A DNA stretch of 23,260 nt from Clostridia bacterium (GTDB taxonomy: Bacteria > Bacillota_A > Clostridia > Christensenellales > Borkfalkiaceae), in assembly GCA_017504735.1 (NCBI GenBank), contig JAFVQP010000146.1, positions 1-23,260 of the forward strand, written 5' to 3'. The number at the start of each line of letters is the position of its first letter. Position 1 is the stretch's first letter. Below the pieces are notes generated by a model. The model was given only the letters and a program-made list of their open reading frames with translations. It made no database searches and was not told where the DNA came from. Both the position numbers and the translations under genes were made by a program. Shown one piece after another: positions 22,785 through 23,260 of this stretch.

Positions 22785-22888
22785 TCCCCAACTGCCGTAT
22801 GTATATCTTACCACAACCGCGCCATTTGTGTAAGCAATTCTATTACATTGCCGAGAATATCTTTTCTGTAGAAATAGCGTACTTCATG
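22785..22888 (-). pseudogene. RHS/YD-repeat protein fragment, frameshifted
   Basis: On the minus strand 22888-22832 reads HEVRYFYRKDILGNVIELL and, in a second frame, 22829-22785 reads TNGAVVVRYTYGSWG. Joined, this is the classic RHS/YD-repeat core pattern: YxYxxxxxGNVIxLxDxNGxVVxxYTYDxWG. The frames differ by one lost base at about 22830-22831; restoring one G there gives the expected Asp before Thr-Asn-Gly. No start and no toxin tip are present, and the reading frame decays after SWG. RHS proteins carry exchangeable C-terminal toxins, and orphan core fragments next to small immunity-type genes are typical debris of such loci. Similarity is judged from the motif only. Confidence 0.75.
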
Positions 22889-22898
22889 CGTTGTAATT

Positions 22899-22940
22899 AT
22901 TTTAAAAGGTCGTAGGAGAAACCCTGCGACCTTTTAAAAT
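22899..22940 (-). terminator. Perfect 14-bp hairpin, terminator of the 97-aa gene
   Basis: ATTTTAAAAGGTCG (22899-22912) pairs with CGACCTTTTAAAAT (22927-22940); four more pairs close over a 6-nt loop. Its arms carry the A and U tracts, so it can terminate transcription in either direction. It lies 20 nt beyond the stop codon of the 97-aa gene. Confidence 0.7.
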
Positions 22941-22960
22941 AAAAATATTCATTGCAAAGA

Positions 22961-23260
22961 TTATTCAACCGGCTTAATGTATGTTTCAAAATAATCATCT
23001 AACACATCTTCAAAATGTGGACGCGCCGCAAACCATGCATGATGCACTACATAATTATAATCTGAATCAAATTCAGCAACCATACTATATGCTCTATCCC
23101 CTTTAATCATGGTACACGAAAATACAATAAAATTACCATTTTTTAAATGCCATAATAAACAATATCCAGTTGGCTCATTGACACTTTTATTTTCGATATG
23201 AAAAATAATTTTTTCAAAATCCCCTAAAAAGTTTTCGACTTTTTCATTATTCAAGGTCTC
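22961..23260 (-). CDS. Small protein of unknown function, possible immunity protein
   Basis: At least 97 aa. The frame is open to the window edge; TTG 23254 is the first start-like codon, but the true start may lie outside, so treat the gene as 5'-partial. The protein is acidic and soluble, with aromatic-rich motifs (YCLLWHLKNGNFIVFS, VVHHAWFAARPHFEDVLDDY) and a C-terminal KPVE. I do not recognise the family. It sits just upstream of an RHS core fragment and has its own strong terminator. In RHS and other polymorphic toxin loci, small orphan acidic genes lying between core fragments are often immunity genes, so that is the leading guess. It differs in base composition from the transfer genes (more AT-rich) and is probably cargo or host sequence rather than part of the conjugation machinery. 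Confidence 0.65.
   Translation of the reverse strand, partial: ETLNNEKVENFLGDFEKIIFHIENKSVNEPTGYCLLWHLKNGNFIVFSCTMIKGDRAYSMVAEFDSDYNYVVHHAWFAARPHFEDVLDDYFETYIKPVE

Noticed and set aside
1..23260. CRISPR array, tRNA or rRNA genes, insertion sequences, attachment sites
   Set aside because: Looked for on both strands by eye; no regularly spaced long direct repeats, no tRNA-like cloverleaf, no transposase and no clear att duplication were seen.

Overview
The window is the conjugation (type IV secretion) module of an integrative or conjugative element. The host is most likely a low- to mid-GC Bacillota of class Clostridia. Supporting evidence: strong AGGAGG-type ribosome sites, frequent TTG starts, single-membrane secretion signals and a lipobox, a PrgI/VirB4/VirD4 gene set, and small conserved gut-clostridial mobile-element proteins of the DUF5697, DUF6100 and DUF3268 type (family names assigned from memory of their motifs). 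Every convincing gene lies on the minus strand, so the region reads right to left. No integrase, relaxase, attachment site or origin is recognisable, so the element extends beyond the window.

Right edge (about 22.6-23.26 kb): a 97-aa orphan protein, possibly 5'-truncated by the window edge, followed by a broken fragment of an RHS/YD-repeat protein (22785-22888). Each is followed or flanked by a long perfect hairpin. Regulatory block (20.6-22.6 kb): an XRE-type repressor overlapping or abutting an ECF-like sigma factor, a terminator, an AT-rich spacer with regularly spaced TTGTCA motifs, and a small HTH protein.

Transfer operon (20.42 to 1.16 kb): VirB2-like pilin, VirB6/TrbL-like channel protein with a repeat-bearing tail, an Ala/Lys-rich membrane protein, two paralogous exported Ig-like proteins, PrgI (VirB3-like), VirB4 ATPase, a DUF5697-like winged-helix protein, a DUF6100-like protein, a small basic ORF, a conserved unknown, the VirD4 coupling ATPase, a membrane-anchored unknown, an S1 RNA-binding protein and a 1600-aa multi-Ig surface protein. 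Gaps are mostly 8-35 nt and several genes overlap by 4-26 nt, which indicates one long transcript. It appears to end at the hairpin at 1104-1147.

Left edge: a separate unit begins at a near-perfect sigma-A promoter (TTGACA, 17 nt, TATACT). It makes a roughly 200-nt structured RNA ending in an intrinsic terminator just before a DUF3268 zinc-finger gene, which overlaps a type I signal peptidase gene cut by the window edge. The RNA may be the known DUF3268 cis-regulatory motif or a relative of it.

The most unusual items are the structured RNA leader, the RHS remnant beside an orphan small gene, the two paralogues that end in what looks like a lone first strand of a Big_2 domain, and the repeat tail of the VirB6-like protein.
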